A stretch of DNA of 64,000 nt. Source: CAVVEC01 sp963770485. GTDB taxonomy: Bacteria; Acidobacteriota; Terriglobia; Terriglobales; Acidobacteriaceae. Under the pieces are notes generated by a model. The model made no database searches and was not told the DNA's origin. It worked only from the letters and a program-made list of their open reading frames with translations. Made by a program: the position numbers and the translations under genes. The stretch lies in the NCBI GenBank assembly GCA_963770485.1, contig CAVYPX010000017.1:1-64000 (forward strand). The letters run 5' to 3'. The number at the start of each line of letters is the position of its first letter. The stretch's first letter is position 1. Shown here piece after piece: positions 7,055 to 16,407 of this stretch.

Positions 7055-8578
7055 ATGAACCGTTGGATCACAAATGCTTGGAAAGCCATGAGGCGTCACG
7101 TCGCAGTTTCTGCAATTGCACTGGCGACGCTGGCATCGCTGGTAACCTATGAATCAATCAAACCCGTGGCCGCAAGGGCAGCCGCCCCCGCCCCGGCTGC
7201 AGCGCCGCTGGACGACGAAAGCGTCAGCACCTTGCTTTCGCTCGACCGGGCAATGGAAACCCTGGCGGCTCGCGTAACCCCGGCAATCGTCAACGTCGCG
7301 GTCACTTCGCGAACTAAACCGGATATGACGGAAAGCCAAATGCCGGACGGCCTCCAGCAATTCTTCGGACCGTTCAATATGCCTCGCACGCGGCCCGAAC
7401 CGCAGATCGAGCACGGCATCGGCAGCGGCGTGCTCATTTCCCCCGACGGCTATATCGTCACCAACAATCACGTGGTGGATGGGGCCGTGGACATGCGCGT
7501 CACCATGAGTGACCGCAAGATTTTGACCGCGAAACTCATTGGAGCCGACCCGATCACTGATCTGGCCGTCATCAAAGTCGAGGGCAAGGATCTGCCCAGC
7601 ATCCCTTGGGGTGACTCGACCGTGCTGCGTCCAGGGCAGACCGTGCTGGCCTTCGGCAATCCCTACGGGTTTCGTTTCACAGTGACGCGCGGAATCGTCA
7701 GTGCTCTCAATCGTCCGAACCCTTTCTCGGATAACCGGCGCAAGCCCGGCGAATTCATTCAGACGGATGCGGCCATCAACCCGGGAAACTCCGGCGGCCC
7801 CCTGGTGGATGCGCGCGGCGAAGTGGTCGGCATTAACACCTTCCTGATTTCGCCCTCGGGCACGTTCTCAGGAATGGGATTTGCCATCCCCACGCAGATC
7901 GTGCGTCCCACAGTGGAGACACTGATCCGCGACGGAAAAGTAACGCACGGATATATCGGAATCGGCATCTCTGACGTGACTCCGGAGAACTCAAAGTTCT
8001 TCAAGATGACCGATGCCAACGGAGCCGTGGTCACCCAGGTGGAACCGGATTCGCCAGGAGCCAAGGCCGGGCTGAAGATCGGCGACGTCATCACCGGGCT
8101 CGATGGAAAGAAAGTCAGCGACGCGGGAGAACTTCAGGTGGAGGTTGGGCAGAAGCGTCCCGGCGCCACCATCAAACTCGAAGTGCTGCGCGATGGCAAG
8201 GATGTGAACGTTCCCGTCACCTTGGAAGCCATGGGCAGCCGTGACAAAGAAGAATCTGAAACCGGAGAGAACGAACATGGCAAGATGCGCTGGGGATTGG
8301 GTCTGTCGGATCTGACTCCCGAAATTCGCGATCAATTGCAGTTGCCCGGTGACATTCATGGCGCCGTGGTGGAGCGAGTGCAGCCGGGAAGTTCGGCGGA
8401 CAACGCCGGGTTGCAGCGCGGCGATGTCATTGTGCAGGTCGATCGCCACGATGTGCAGAGTGCGTCCGACGTGCAGCAGGCCCTGTCCAAAGCAGCGAAA
8501 GGGCAGGACGCACTGGTGCTGGTCTGGTCCAACGGCGGCAATACTTTCCGTGTGCTGCATGCGCCGGAAGGGTCGTAG
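7055..8578 (+). CDS. htrA: HtrA/DegP-family periplasmic serine endoprotease
   Basis: 507 aa. A basic N-terminus and hydrophobic segment (about 14-32) give a signal anchor, followed by a trypsin-like domain with the full triad: H139 (TNNHVVDG), D169 (ITDLAVIKV) and S246 (NPGNSGGPLV). Two PDZ domains follow (about 290-385 and 410-505; both carry the GLKIGDVI/GLQRGDVI motif). HtrA proteins degrade or refold damaged envelope proteins. The ATG is preceded by AAAGGAGAAAGG. A copy of the BlaI operator lies in the leader region, so expression is probably tied to the BlaI/M56 system just upstream. Nothing appears missing. Confidence 0.96.
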   Translation: MNRWITNAWKAMRRHVAVSAIALATLASLVTYESIKPVAARAAAPAPAAAPLDDESVSTLLSLDRAMETLAARVTPAIVNVAVTSRTKPDMTESQMPDGLQQFFGPFNMPRTRPEPQIEHGIGSGVLISPDGYIVTNNHVVDGAVDMRVTMSDRKILTAKLIGADPITDLAVIKVEGKDLPSIPWGDSTVLRPGQTVLAFGNPYGFRFTVTRGIVSALNRPNPFSDNRRKPGEFIQTDAAINPGNSGGPLVDARGEVVGINTFLISPSGTFSGMGFAIPTQIVRPTVETLIRDGKVTHGYIGIGISDVTPENSKFFKMTDANGAVVTQVEPDSPGAKAGLKIGDVITGLDGKKVSDAGELQVEVGQKRPGATIKLEVLRDGKDVNVPVTLEAMGSRDKEESETGENEHGKMRWGLGLSDLTPEIRDQLQLPGDIHGAVVERVQPGSSADNAGLQRGDVIVQVDRHDVQSASDVQQALSKAAKGQDALVLVWSNGGNTFRVLHAPEGS

Positions 8579-8733
8579 GGGTAGGTCAGTCACTAGTGGT
8601 TAGTGGATAGTGGCAGGCTCCGATTCCTCACTGGGTGCCCCATACTCTTCGCGTTTCTTGCGATGGATGGGGCACTTTCCACTTAGAGGTGAGTCGTCGC
8701 CAATCCGGCAACGTTCGTTGAATTCTAAGTGAG

Positions 8734-9189
8734 CTATTTCCCAATGACGATGACGTGGGGATCCACAGACGCAGAACCTACCGTAATCGTGTATTTGCAC
8801 CAGAACATACTTCCCGGCCCCACATTTGCCGTTACCGTGGCTCCCCCAGCCGTTGTTGCGGTGGGGTTGGTCAGGGTGCTGGCATAGTCCGTTGGCGAAA
8901 AACACTCCGCCGTCATGAAATGGATTTTGAAAGGAACCTTTCCGGACCACGTTACGTTCTGGTTCGGACACACAAAAGTGACCAACGGATACGAATTAGG
9001 GAGGGGATTGGGGATGTCAATTTGGGCTGGCTGCGGGGGCGGAGGGCTAGTGCAGTCCGGCAGAGACGCGAAAAGACCGACCGCACCCGGCGTCTTCGAC
9101 CGAAGGACAAGTAAGTGCCACAGTAACGCGTAAGGCAAGAGCAACACCACGCCCACGGCAGCCATGAGTACTTTGTACCGCACATTCAT
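8734..9189 (-). CDS. Hypothetical membrane-anchored exported protein
   Basis: Not recognised. 151 aa with an N-terminal hydrophobic helix (residues 7-30, LMAAVGVVLLLPYALLWHLL) acting as signal or anchor. A Pro-rich linker containing PPPPQP follows, then a roughly 90-residue beta-rich domain with four cysteines. The pattern of FVCPNQNVTWSG and SMFWCKYTITVG suggests an Ig-like or exported adhesion-type fold, which is only a guess. The ATG has GGGGAAGAG upstream. It lies immediately downstream of the kinase-TPR gene on the same strand (22-bp gap) and may be co-transcribed with it. Confidence 0.6.
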   Translation of the reverse strand: MNVRYKVLMAAVGVVLLLPYALLWHLLVLRSKTPGAVGLFASLPDCTSPPPPQPAQIDIPNPLPNSYPLVTFVCPNQNVTWSGKVPFKIHFMTAECFSPTDYASTLTNPTATTAGGATVTANVGPGSMFWCKYTITVGSASVDPHVIVIGK

Positions 9190-9210
9190 AGCTCTTCCCC
9201 CACGTTGCGT

Positions 9211-11790
9211 TCACTGAGGCCCAAGCAACCGCTGCAGTCTCGGCTGGCTGCGAAGGTTATCAAAGTTCGGGGTGTCGCGCAATGTGGCTGTGGAATAGCC
9301 CGCTGCGACCGCTTTTTCCAACGAGCTCAAAGCTTCTTCTTCTTTTCCGCATTGATTAAAGACCAGCGCTGCCGTGGAAAGCAGATCGGGACTGGGAAGC
9401 GCGACCCGGAAAGCTCGCTTGACGTACGTTAGAGCCGGTCCGCACTCGCCCGACATCGCATAGTAGTCGGCGATGAATCCCAATAAGTTTGCGTCGCGAG
9501 GGTTGACCGCAAGGGATGAGAAAGCGAGATCCAAAGCTTTGTGATACGCCGCTTTTGCTTTTTCTCGCTCACCCGGAGACCAGTAATAGGCGTCGGCCAG
9601 GTTGCCCCAGATCTCGTAGTTTGCGGCGGCCAAATTCACGGCTCTTTCGAAGGTACGAGCTGACTGGGAGTATTGGTGGAGTTGAAAATAGGCCGTGCCC
9701 AGATTCGAACTCGCTTCCGCCGTCGGACGAATCTCGCCCGAACGCTCGAGCGCGGGGATGGCTTGGGCATACTGTCCGCGGTACACGTAGCTTGCTCCCA
9801 AATTAGAATAGCCGGCGAAACTATCCGGCGCCAACGCGATTACCTGGGAGAACATGTCCGAAGCTTCGGCGTAGCGCGCATTCTCCAAATAGAATATTCC
9901 CAGCCGGTTGTACCCAGCCCAATAGCTGGGACGCAGATTGATGGCTTTGCGAAAGGTATTCTCGGCTTCCTGAGGCTTGCCGAGCTGTTCGTAGGCCCGG
10001 GCCAGACCGCTGTAGGCAGCGTCGTTCGTAGGTTCGAGCTTTGCGGCGAGTTGGTACTCCTCCGCTGCCTTGTCGTACGCACCTGAACCCGCATCCAGCA
10101 ATCCCAGACATAGGTATCCCGCTGCCTGATCCGGGCGGAGTTGTACGGCATGGTGGCAAGCGGATTTTGCCCGACCAACCCAATCGGATTGCTTGCTGTG
10201 TTCGTATTTCCGCCAAAAAGCTTCCCCGAGGCCAGACAAGGCAAGGGAGTAGTTGGGATCGTACTGGAGCGCGCGGTTGAACTCGGCGATGGCGTTATCA
10301 ACATTTTCCGCCTTCTGGAAATCCTGCAGATACCCCTGGCCTTGCAGATAGTAATCATAGGCCACCGGCTGAGTGGTTCCGTGATTAGTTTGCGCTCTTT
10401 GCTCTTCTGGTCGAAGTTCGACCTGCAACGCCTTGACTACGCTGTCGGCTACTTGGTCCTCAATCGCGAACGGGTCGGAAACCGACGCGGTGATCGTGTC
10501 ACCCTGTAGCTGCCGGTGCAGGTTGGCGTCGATGAGCGCATAGTTGACCCGGAGCATTCCTCCGGCACGCTCGATGTTGAGCTCCAATCCCAGATTGGCT
10601 CCGAATTCCTGCCTGGCTTCCTGGAGAGTAGAAACACCTTTCGCTCGGATTTCACTGGCGGGAACAACCTGGAAGGGATGGGTTCCGGTCAGCTGGGTTA
10701 GGCGGGAGGTCAGCGTGTGGACCAATCCGTTGCCAAACGCGACGGTCTCACCGTCGTGGCCTGAAGCACTAAGAGGTAGAATTGCCAGTTGATTCACCCT
10801 GGTAGCACCTGCGAGTGTGGATGATCGCGTATACCTTTTCCAGGCCACCATGAAAGCGGTGACAGCTATGGCCAGCGCGGCAATTCCAAGGATGCGCAGC
10901 GCGCTTCGTCTGGGCGTCGGGGGGACGCCCACACCAGAGATATGGGCGGACTCGACAGCTTCTAGGGCGGCTCGAACCTCGGAGGCGGTTTGGTAACGCC
11001 GGGCGGGATCCTTGGCGAGGCATCGCAAAATAATCGTTTCTAGACCCGCGGAAAGAACGGGATTGATTTGTCGCGGTGAAATGGGCGATTTGCGGGCAAT
11101 ATCGTGGATCAACACCGTGGCAACCGTGGCGTCAAAAGCACGCTTTCCCGTAGCCGACTCATAGAGCACCGCTCCGAGGGAATAAACGTCGCTACGGAAA
11201 TCTGATGGCAGACCCTTCAACTGCTCGGGACTCATGTAAGGCAAAGTTCCGGCCCGCTCGCGAACGTCGGCCAGACTTCTGGTTACGTCAGTCTCGGAGG
11301 CGCGCAGTAATTTTGCCAGTCCGAAGTCGAGCAGTTTCGGCTCGCCTTGTGGTGTGAGAATAATGTTTCCCGGCTTGAGATCGCGATGGACAATTCCAAA
11401 TTCGGACACCTCTTGCAAGGTCTGTGCGACCTTCTTGCCCAAGCGAACCACTTCTTCCTCGGGAAGCGGCCCGGCTACCAGCTTGCCTTCCAGAGTGATT
11501 CCACGAACGAACTCCATAACCAGGAAATCGACGCCGTCCTGCGTGTCGAAATCGTAGATGTGCGCGACATTGGTGTGGGCGAGCTTCGACAATGTCAGAG
11601 CCTCTCTCCGAAATTGCTTTCGCGCATCTTCATCGGCGAGAGTTCCTGGGGGAAGCACTTTAAGGGCGACGTCTCGGTTCAGCCTCTCGTCGCGGGCCCG
11701 GAAAACGATGCCCATACCGCCGGCACCCACCTTTTCGACAACTCGGTAGCGTCCGAGGGTCCGTCCGACAAGAGGTGACACCGCCGCCAT
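9211..11790 (-). CDS. Membrane-anchored Ser/Thr protein kinase with C-terminal TPR repeats
   Basis: 859 aa. Cytosolic PknB-type kinase domain (about 15-275): glycine loop GAGGMG (22-27), Lys44, HRDLKPGN (135-142), DFG (155-157). One transmembrane helix lies near 300-318. An extracytoplasmic part follows, first an FlgO-like/peptide-like region (about 335-460: NQLAILPLSASGHD...LTQLTGTHPFQVVPASEI), then about ten TPR units (480-850). This architecture is common in Acidobacteriota and implies a signal or partner protein sensed by the TPR domain. All kinase residues are intact. The ATG at 11790 is the only sensible start. Confidence 0.93.
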   Translation of the reverse strand: MAAVSPLVGRTLGRYRVVEKVGAGGMGIVFRARDERLNRDVALKVLPPGTLADEDARKQFRREALTLSKLAHTNVAHIYDFDTQDGVDFLVMEFVRGITLEGKLVAGPLPEEEVVRLGKKVAQTLQEVSEFGIVHRDLKPGNIILTPQGEPKLLDFGLAKLLRASETDVTRSLADVRERAGTLPYMSPEQLKGLPSDFRSDVYSLGAVLYESATGKRAFDATVATVLIHDIARKSPISPRQINPVLSAGLETIILRCLAKDPARRYQTASEVRAALEAVESAHISGVGVPPTPRRSALRILGIAALAIAVTAFMVAWKRYTRSSTLAGATRVNQLAILPLSASGHDGETVAFGNGLVHTLTSRLTQLTGTHPFQVVPASEIRAKGVSTLQEARQEFGANLGLELNIERAGGMLRVNYALIDANLHRQLQGDTITASVSDPFAIEDQVADSVVKALQVELRPEEQRAQTNHGTTQPVAYDYYLQGQGYLQDFQKAENVDNAIAEFNRALQYDPNYSLALSGLGEAFWRKYEHSKQSDWVGRAKSACHHAVQLRPDQAAGYLCLGLLDAGSGAYDKAAEEYQLAAKLEPTNDAAYSGLARAYEQLGKPQEAENTFRKAINLRPSYWAGYNRLGIFYLENARYAEASDMFSQVIALAPDSFAGYSNLGASYVYRGQYAQAIPALERSGEIRPTAEASSNLGTAYFQLHQYSQSARTFERAVNLAAANYEIWGNLADAYYWSPGEREKAKAAYHKALDLAFSSLAVNPRDANLLGFIADYYAMSGECGPALTYVKRAFRVALPSPDLLSTAALVFNQCGKEEEALSSLEKAVAAGYSTATLRDTPNFDNLRSQPRLQRLLGPQ

Positions 11791-12054
11791 TGAATTAGAT
11801 TAACGCCCACGTGCTCGCCTTGTCATTGCGGCGGTTGACTGCGAGGGAACCAGTATTAGGCTCTCAGGGTGGCAAAGTCGGACTGGCTTTCCTATTCTCG
11901 GTTTCCCGCAGAGGGTGGTGGGACCAGTCCTCATCCCCTGCCCAAGCGCAAGCTTGGACGGGGTACGCCACAGAGTTAGATGGATGCGAAGCTCCGGCCA
12001 CCCGCTTAGTATGCCCCAAAACGGCGTCGAGAACTGACTAGGGACCGGCGCCAC

Positions 12055-12765
12055 TTACTTCGGCTGGGGAACGATGCGCAAGTACGGCTTAAGCGTCTTC
12101 CATCCGCCGGGATACTTCTGTTGCGCTTCCTCGTTCGACACCGAAGGCACGATGATGACGTCGCCACCCTGCTTCCAGTTCACCGGCGTGGCAACTTTGT
12201 GTTTGGCGGTGAGCTGGATGGAATCAAGAACGCGCAGCACTTCGTCGAAGTTGCGGCCCGTGGTCATGGGATAGACAAGCATCAGCTTGATCTTCTTGTC
12301 CGGGCCGATGACGAAGACTGTGCGCACGGTGGCATTGTCGGCCGGAGTGCGGCCTTCGGAGGTCGTCCCGCTCTCGGCGGGCAGCATGCTATAGAGCTTG
12401 GCAATCTTGAGCTGCGGGTCGCCGATCATCGGGTAGTTGACCTTGTGGCCTTGCGTCTCCTCGATGTCGGCTGCCCACCTGCTGTGATTGCTCACGGGAT
12501 CCACGCTCAGCCCGATGATCTTACAGTTTCGCTTGGCGAATTCCGGTTGCAGTCCGGCCATGTAGCCGAGTTCGGTCGTGCATACGGGGGTGAAGTCTTT
12601 GGGATGGGAAAACAGGATGGCCCAGCCGTCGCCGATCCATTCGTGAAAGTGGATGGTGCCGTGTGTGGTTTCGGCGGTGAAATCGGGGGCAGTGTCATTG
12701 ATGCGGAGCATTCGAGGGGCGGTTTCAGTTTCGGCGGCGTTGCTAATAACTCTTGCGGTGCTCAT
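12055..12765 (-). CDS. 1-Cys peroxiredoxin (Prx6-type, AhpC/TSA family)
   Basis: Cytosolic thiol peroxidase of 236 aa that reduces hydrogen peroxide and organic hydroperoxides. The peroxidatic cysteine is C62 in DFTPVCTTELGYM. The extended C-terminal dimerisation domain (about 165-236) and total length fit the Prx6 branch rather than the shorter AhpC. A second Cys (C81) exists but not at the resolving position of typical 2-Cys enzymes. The ribosome binding site AGGAGGA lies 6 bases before the ATG. It is divergent from the phzF-like gene with a 324-bp gap between. Confidence 0.93.
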   Translation of the reverse strand: MSTARVISNAAETETAPRMLRINDTAPDFTAETTHGTIHFHEWIGDGWAILFSHPKDFTPVCTTELGYMAGLQPEFAKRNCKIIGLSVDPVSNHSRWAADIEETQGHKVNYPMIGDPQLKIAKLYSMLPAESGTTSEGRTPADNATVRTVFVIGPDKKIKLMLVYPMTTGRNFDEVLRVLDSIQLTAKHKVATPVNWKQGGDVIIVPSVSNEEAQQKYPGGWKTLKPYLRIVPQPK

Positions 12766-13089
12766 AGTTCCTCCTGACGGTTCAATATTTTTCGCAAAAC
12801 CTGAGAGAAACGGTTCCCTTTGCTGCGGCTCGGAATCGGGTAAATATCAGGACAAAATGAAACCCACCCTCCGTGTGCCGAGTGGGTTCAGGGAAATCTC
12901 TCTGCGCTACCCACACGCCGGCGCGAACAGGTAACAACACATGACCCGCGGCGTGGAGCATCTGCGCATATATGGGGTAGGATACTCGGCGTGCAAAATT
13001 GAGTCAAACGTCGGATTCAAGAAGTTTTCGCGCTGCCCGGCTTGGTTGCGACGTCACTTCTCCGGCGGCGAGAGCTTTACAATGTATGC
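12766..13089. other. Intergenic region with one hairpin
   Basis: A 324-bp divergent gap between the peroxiredoxin and the PhzF-like gene. The only clear structure is a 7-bp stem (AACCCAC/GTGGGTT, 12861-12888) that would lie in the peroxiredoxin 5' leader if transcription starts upstream of it. I see no known riboswitch and no convincing OxyR-type site. Confidence 0.4.
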
Positions 13090-13983
13090 ATGGCAAAAGA
13101 ACTTCGGCGGTTTCCCTTCGTCCAGTTAGATGTCTTTTCATCCCGGCCATTTGAAGGCAATTCGCTGGCGGTCTTTCCCGACGGGCGGGGACTGACAGAC
13201 GAACAGATGCAAGCGATCGCTCGGGAGATGAATCTCTCCGAGACCACTTTCATCCTGCCGCGAGATCCGGCCACCGAACGCGAGCGTGGAGTGCGGGTCC
13301 GAATCTTCACCGTGCAGGAAGAGTTGCCCTTTGCAGGTCACCCGACGCTGGGGACTGCATTTCAGCTGCGCGGCTCGACTGGAGCGCGCGAGGTCGCGCT
13401 CGATCTCAATATCGGTAAAGTTCCGGTTCACTTTGAAGAGCAGGCCGGACAGCCGGTGTTTGGCGAGATGACCCAGGTGGATCCACAATTCGGACCGCCG
13501 CATGACCGCGAAGTCGTGGTGCGAGCCATCGGTTTGCGGGATGGCGAGGTCGATCCTTCCTTGCCTATCCAGACGGTTTCGACCGGCGTACCCTTTACCA
13601 TGGTTCCTTTGCGTGGTCTGGAAACGATGCGCGAGTTATCTGTGGACTCCAAAGGCTCTGCCGAATACCTGGAGCGTTCGGGAGGGAAGTTTTTCTACTT
13701 CGTGAGCCGTGAGACCGTGGACGCCGCTGCCCGGTTGCACGCTCGTATGATGTTTTATAACGGCGAGGATCCGGCGACGGGCTCTGCTGCGGGGTGTGCG
13801 GCGGCGTGGATGGTCGCTCACGGCGTGGCTCAGCCGGAGGAACGGGTAATGATCGAGCAGGGCGTTGAGATGCATCGCCCCAGCCGAATTTTTGTTCGCG
13901 CCTCGCGCAGGGATGACCGAGTGGTTAATGTGCGTGTCGGTGGAAATGTTGTTGAGATTCTTCGCGGAGAAATTTTTTTCTGA
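13090..13983 (+). CDS. PhzF-family isomerase
   Basis: 297 aa with the two-fold diaminopimelate-epimerase-like fold of the PhzF family. Diagnostic blocks are QLDVFSSRPFEGNSLAVF near the N-terminus, the catalytic Glu in MNLSETTFI, GHPTLGTAF, and DPATGSAAGCAAAW toward the C-terminus. In phenazine producers PhzF isomerises dihydro-3-hydroxyanthranilate. No phenazine genes are nearby, so the substrate is unknown, as for most members. I choose ATG 13090 (MAKELRRFPFVQLD) because the upstream extension in the same frame has no homology-like character. Confidence 0.88.
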   Translation: MAKELRRFPFVQLDVFSSRPFEGNSLAVFPDGRGLTDEQMQAIAREMNLSETTFILPRDPATERERGVRVRIFTVQEELPFAGHPTLGTAFQLRGSTGAREVALDLNIGKVPVHFEEQAGQPVFGEMTQVDPQFGPPHDREVVVRAIGLRDGEVDPSLPIQTVSTGVPFTMVPLRGLETMRELSVDSKGSAEYLERSGGKFFYFVSRETVDAAARLHARMMFYNGEDPATGSAAGCAAAWMVAHGVAQPEERVMIEQGVEMHRPSRIFVRASRRDDRVVNVRVGGNVVEILRGEIFF

Positions 13984-14188
13984 GATCTCGCTCGTGAATC
14001 CGCAGGAAAAATGCAGACATGCACAACTGCCATCGTTTTTCAATGGAGAAAATTTCCCATTAGCATCGGCGGCACTTTACACTGGCTGGCCCCGGCTTTA
14101 GGATTCAAATCGCTCTGATTCTCTGACATAAAAAGTTTTCGGATTTCCCCCGGCTCGCCCCCGGTGGCTTGCCACTTCGGAAACAAGA

Positions 14189-14602
14189 ATGAAGCCCAAA
14201 AGAACGATTCTCTGCGTAGATGACAACGAACAGTCACTCTCGATCCGCAAGGTCATGCTGGAAACCCGGGGTTACCGGGTAATCGCCTGCACCGGCGGCC
14301 AGGAGGCTCTGGACCGCTTCCGGATGGGCGGCGTGGATCTGGTGCTTACCGATCTCATCATGCCGGACCTGGACGGAACCAAGTTGATCGAGCAGATCAA
14401 AGCCATCTCGCCACAGACTCCGGCGATTCTGCTCTCGGGCAAAGTCAAAATCTACGATCGTGACACGCAAGCCGACGTCTTTCTTCCCAAGGGCATGTAC
14501 GCGCCGGTCGAGCTGCTGGAACGTGTCCGCCTGTTGCTCATTCGAAAGCGAGGTCCCAAGCGCACGCAGCCGCGCTTCCCCTCGCAGTCCAGCGCCGCTT
14601 GA
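14189..14602 (+). CDS. Single-domain response regulator receiver protein
   Basis: 137 aa consisting of one CheY-like receiver domain. The acidic pair D11-D12 (ILCVDDNE), phospho-acceptor D55 (LVLTDLIMPD) and the Lys near 103 (FLPKGMY) are present, with no output domain after residue 120. It likely acts by protein-protein interaction or as a phosphate sink. No histidine kinase is adjacent. Its 3' end is 52 bp from the ABC ATPase start on the same strand, so co-transcription is possible. Confidence 0.88.
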   Translation: MKPKRTILCVDDNEQSLSIRKVMLETRGYRVIACTGGQEALDRFRMGGVDLVLTDLIMPDLDGTKLIEQIKAISPQTPAILLSGKVKIYDRDTQADVFLPKGMYAPVELLERVRLLLIRKRGPKRTQPRFPSQSSAA

Positions 14603-14654
14603 GGCAGCATCGAATTCCGCATACCCGCTGCTTCGTGTAATATCAAGTCTTTGG

Positions 14655-15365
14655 ATGGCTGCCTTCATCGAGGCCGTGGAACTGCGTAAGACGTACCACG
14701 TGGGCAAGATCGAAGTGCCTGCGCTGCGCGGAATTTCTTTCAGCGTGCAGAAAGGCGAATTCGTAAGCGTGGTTGGTCCCTCGGGAAGCGGTAAGTCGAC
14801 GCTTTTTTATCTTCTGGGCGGGCTGACACGAGCCGATTCCGGCCACGTTATCATCGACGGAGATGATTTCGCGCAGCTTTCCGATGCCGAACGGACACGC
14901 ATGCGCAAACGCAAGATCGGATTCGTTTTCCAGAAATTCAATTTGCTGCCGACCCTCGATGCGCGGTCCAATATCAATATCGCGCTGGACATCGCCGGCG
15001 CCAACGGAAATCGCGATGCCGCCTATTTCGACAAGATCATCGGACTGCTCGGACTGGAGAAACGCCTGCCGCACCGGCCGTCCGAGCTTTCCGGAGGCGA
15101 GCAGCAACGGGTGGCACTGGCGCGGGCGCTGATCAACAAGCCAGCTATCGTGCTCGCTGACGAGCCCACCGGCAATCTGGACTCGAAGAACTCGGAGATT
15201 GTGTTGAACATGCTGCGCCATTCCAATCGTGAACTGGGCCAGACCGTGCTCATGATCACGCATAACCCCGCGGCCGCCAGTTACGGGGATCGTTTGATTC
15301 ATATGCGGGATGGTGAGATCGTCGCGCCGGAAAAAGATCCGCAGTGGACGGGGCGGGAGAACTGA
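14655..15365 (+). CDS. ABC transporter ATP-binding protein, LolD/MacB-type, orphan
   Basis: 236 aa nucleotide-binding domain: Walker A GPSGSGKST, Q-loop FVFQKFNLLPTL, signature LSGGEQQRVALAR, Walker B VLADEPTGNLDS and the His switch MITHNP. The NLDSKN and short length match LolD/FtsE/MacB-type ATPases, which work with a FtsX/MacB-fold permease. No permease gene follows; the next gene is a dioxygenase after 300 bp of repeats, so the partner must be elsewhere. The long frame from 14460 overlaps the regulator gene and is not real. ATG 14655 matches the family N-terminus (IEAVELRKTY). Confidence 0.92.
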   Translation: MAAFIEAVELRKTYHVGKIEVPALRGISFSVQKGEFVSVVGPSGSGKSTLFYLLGGLTRADSGHVIIDGDDFAQLSDAERTRMRKRKIGFVFQKFNLLPTLDARSNINIALDIAGANGNRDAAYFDKIIGLLGLEKRLPHRPSELSGGEQQRVALARALINKPAIVLADEPTGNLDSKNSEIVLNMLRHSNRELGQTVLMITHNPAAASYGDRLIHMRDGEIVAPEKDPQWTGREN

Positions 15366-15422
15366 GGGTTGATTCTTCTCGATTGCTGATGGAAACAAAT
15401 AAGGGGATATACACCTTGTTAA

Positions 15423-15585
15423 GAAATCCTGTCTTGTTGTCATCCCGAGCGGTCCTTGCCGAGACCTCAGGTCGAGCCCCGAGCGGAAGCCGAGGGGGAG
15501 GGATCTGCGGTTCTTCGCGATCCGAGGAAAACTGCAGATTCCTCGTCGTTCGCGCTCCTCGGAATAACAAGACTTTAGATTTTTC
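15423..15585. repeat. Palindromic MITE-like repeat, copy A
   Basis: Starts with AAATCCTGTCTTGTTGTCAT and ends with an imperfect complement (GGAATAACAAGACTTTAGATTT), with GAGGGATCTGCGG and CTGCAGATTCCTCGTCG inside. A shorter relative with the same ends and internal words lies at 62570-62689. It fills most of the 300-bp gap between the ABC ATPase and the dioxygenase, and no gene is seen in it. Confidence 0.65.
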
Positions 15586-15666
15586 AACAGGCTCCTGGGG
15601 CTGCCTTCGTAGTCGACGTCAAGAATCACAAGTCTAGGATTGTCGTTCTTATGGATGATCTGACTT

Positions 15667-16395
15667 ATGGATGATCTGAAAAAACCGATTCTGCCGGGCA
15701 AAGGCGCCTCCGACTATGAGCGCTACCTGCGTACCGATGAACTGCTGTCACTGCAGAAGCCTCCGGAACAGTTCCTGCACCAGGATGAGTTAACTTTCCA
15801 GGTTGTCCATCAGGCCTCCGAACTGCTGATGAAAGGTGTCGCTTGGGAACTGGGCCGCGCCCGCGATCACATCGAGGAGGGCGACCTCGCCAACGCTGCC
15901 CGCCTGATCCGCCGCGCCAACCAGATGATGGAGTATCCCATCTCGCTGCTGCACGTGCTGGAAACGATCACTCCCTATGACTATCACCTGATCCGCGCAG
16001 GTTTGGGCCACGGCAGCGGCCTGGACTCGCCTGGCTTCCTCGCCGTGCACCACGTTGGCCCGCGGCTGGGCGACGCGTTCAAGGTCCAGCTCGGTAAAGC
16101 GAAGCTCAGCGTGGATGACCTCTATCGCCGGCATGAGGAGTTTTTCGCCCTGCATGATGTGGCCGAGCGACTGCTCGATTTCGACGAACGGGTTCACGTG
16201 TTCCGCTTTCATCATCTCAAGCTGGCGCAGAGAATTATTGGCGGAGGAGTGGTGGGCACCATGGGTACGCCGGTCGAAGTGCTGCATCAGCGCATGGAGC
16301 ATCTTTTCTACAAGGAGCTTTGGGACGTGCGCAACCAGATTACCGCCGAAGCCAACCAAGCCCTCCAGAAGGTCCGCACGGGAGCGGCGTACTAA
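15667..16395 (+). CDS. kynA: Tryptophan 2,3-dioxygenase family protein
   Basis: 242 aa, haem-dependent; the family opens the indole ring of L-tryptophan to N-formylkynurenine. Family blocks visible: DYERYLRTDELLSLQ, HQDELTFQVVHQASELLMK and RAGLGHGSGLDSPGF, with the probable haem-ligand His in FRFHHLKLAQRIIGG. It is a little shorter than typical bacterial enzymes (about 260-280 aa). No kynurenine-pathway neighbours are present. The start is ATG 15667. A 16-bp tandem duplication (from 15651) places a second ATGGATGATCTG just upstream, which opens a 7-codon reading frame ending inside the true start region. Confidence 0.88.
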   Translation: MDDLKKPILPGKGASDYERYLRTDELLSLQKPPEQFLHQDELTFQVVHQASELLMKGVAWELGRARDHIEEGDLANAARLIRRANQMMEYPISLLHVLETITPYDYHLIRAGLGHGSGLDSPGFLAVHHVGPRLGDAFKVQLGKAKLSVDDLYRRHEEFFALHDVAERLLDFDERVHVFRFHHLKLAQRIIGGGVVGTMGTPVEVLHQRMEHLFYKELWDVRNQITAEANQALQKVRTGAAY

Positions 16396-16407
16396 CCAGC
16401 CCTCCGA

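Noticed and set aside
14460..14654. N-terminal extension of the ABC ATPase
   Set aside because: Overlaps the response regulator in another frame and is unlike any ABC domain.
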